Origin: Lachnospiraceae bacterium
Lineage (GTDB): Bacteria > Bacillota_A > Clostridia > Lachnospirales > Lachnospiraceae
DNA: 5,837 nt
Direction of reading: 5' to 3'
Assembly (NCBI GenBank): GCA_009911175.1
Contig: QXWX01000185.1
Location: forward strand, 1 to 5,837
Part shown: positions 5,768 through 5,837 of the stretch, piece by piece
Layout of the letters: every line of letters begins with the position of its first letter
How positions within the stretch are numbered: position 1 is the stretch's first letter
Notes under the pieces: generated by a model
Told to the model about the DNA's origin: nothing
What the model saw: only the letters and a program-made list of their open reading frames with translations
The model's database searches: none
Made by a program: the position numbers and the translations under genes

Positions 5768-5837
5768 GTGCGCCCAGCTAAGGGCTTGGAATTCGGTGGG
5801 TGAAAGTCCTACGGTGTAAGGTACAAGCTATACCGCA
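5768..5837 (+). mobile_element. Group II intron, 5' end (partial, runs off the window)
   Basis: From 5768 the plus strand reads GTGCGCCCAGCTAAGGG, which fits the conserved GUGYG 5' boundary of group II introns and resembles the start of lactococcal Ll.LtrB-type introns as I remember it. GGTGGGTGAAAGTCCTAC at 5796-5813 is also typical of the first part of domain I. Only the first 70 nt are in the window; the reverse transcriptase gene and domains V/VI would lie to the right. The exon side ends at 5767. The intron points away from the operon. Confidence 0.75.

Overview
The window holds one compact operon of five genes, all on the minus strand. Reading in the direction of transcription (right to left), it encodes a leucine-rich-repeat protein, an ATP-grasp enzyme, an alkaline-phosphatase/sulfatase-superfamily hydrolase, a HemN/HemW-like radical SAM protein and a second, smaller radical SAM protein. 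From memory of conserved motifs and gene order, I match this set to the uncharacterised protein families named after Salmonella loci STM4015, STM4014, STM4013, STM4012 and STM4011, in that order. No database search was possible. To my knowledge the pathway has no assigned biochemical function.

Layout. Positions 1-78 are a short left flank with no identifiable gene. Positions 82-1074 hold the STM4011-like radical SAM gene, 1058-2545 the STM4012-like radical SAM gene, 2561-3562 the STM4013-like hydrolase gene, 3591-4805 the STM4014-like ATP-grasp gene and 4802-5659 the STM4015-like LRR gene. The genes are tightly packed: a 4-nt ATGA overlap, a 28-nt gap, a 15-nt gap and a 17-nt overlap. A good Shine-Dalgarno (5665-5672) and a sigma70-type promoter (5720-5748, 17-bp spacer) precede the first gene, so the five genes are probably one transcript. 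From 5768 to the window end, on the plus strand, the sequence looks like the 5' end of a group II intron (GTGCG boundary). It faces away from the operon and starts only about 20 bp from the promoter's -35 box.

Organism. The strong AAAGGAGG ribosome site, the AT-rich promoter in otherwise moderate-G+C DNA and the adjacent group II intron suggest a Firmicute, probably a clostridial (Lachnospiraceae-like) gut bacterium. This is inference.

How the genes may work together. Two radical SAM enzymes, an ATP-grasp ligase-like enzyme and a metal-dependent hydrolase form a plausible set for building or modifying a small molecule or peptide, with the LRR protein as scaffold, recogniser or substrate. No precursor-peptide gene is visible. 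The most unusual feature of this copy is that three of the five genes carry in-frame tandem repeats of different sequence (48, 42 and 36 bp), each expanding the protein at or beside a region that appears conserved in the family.
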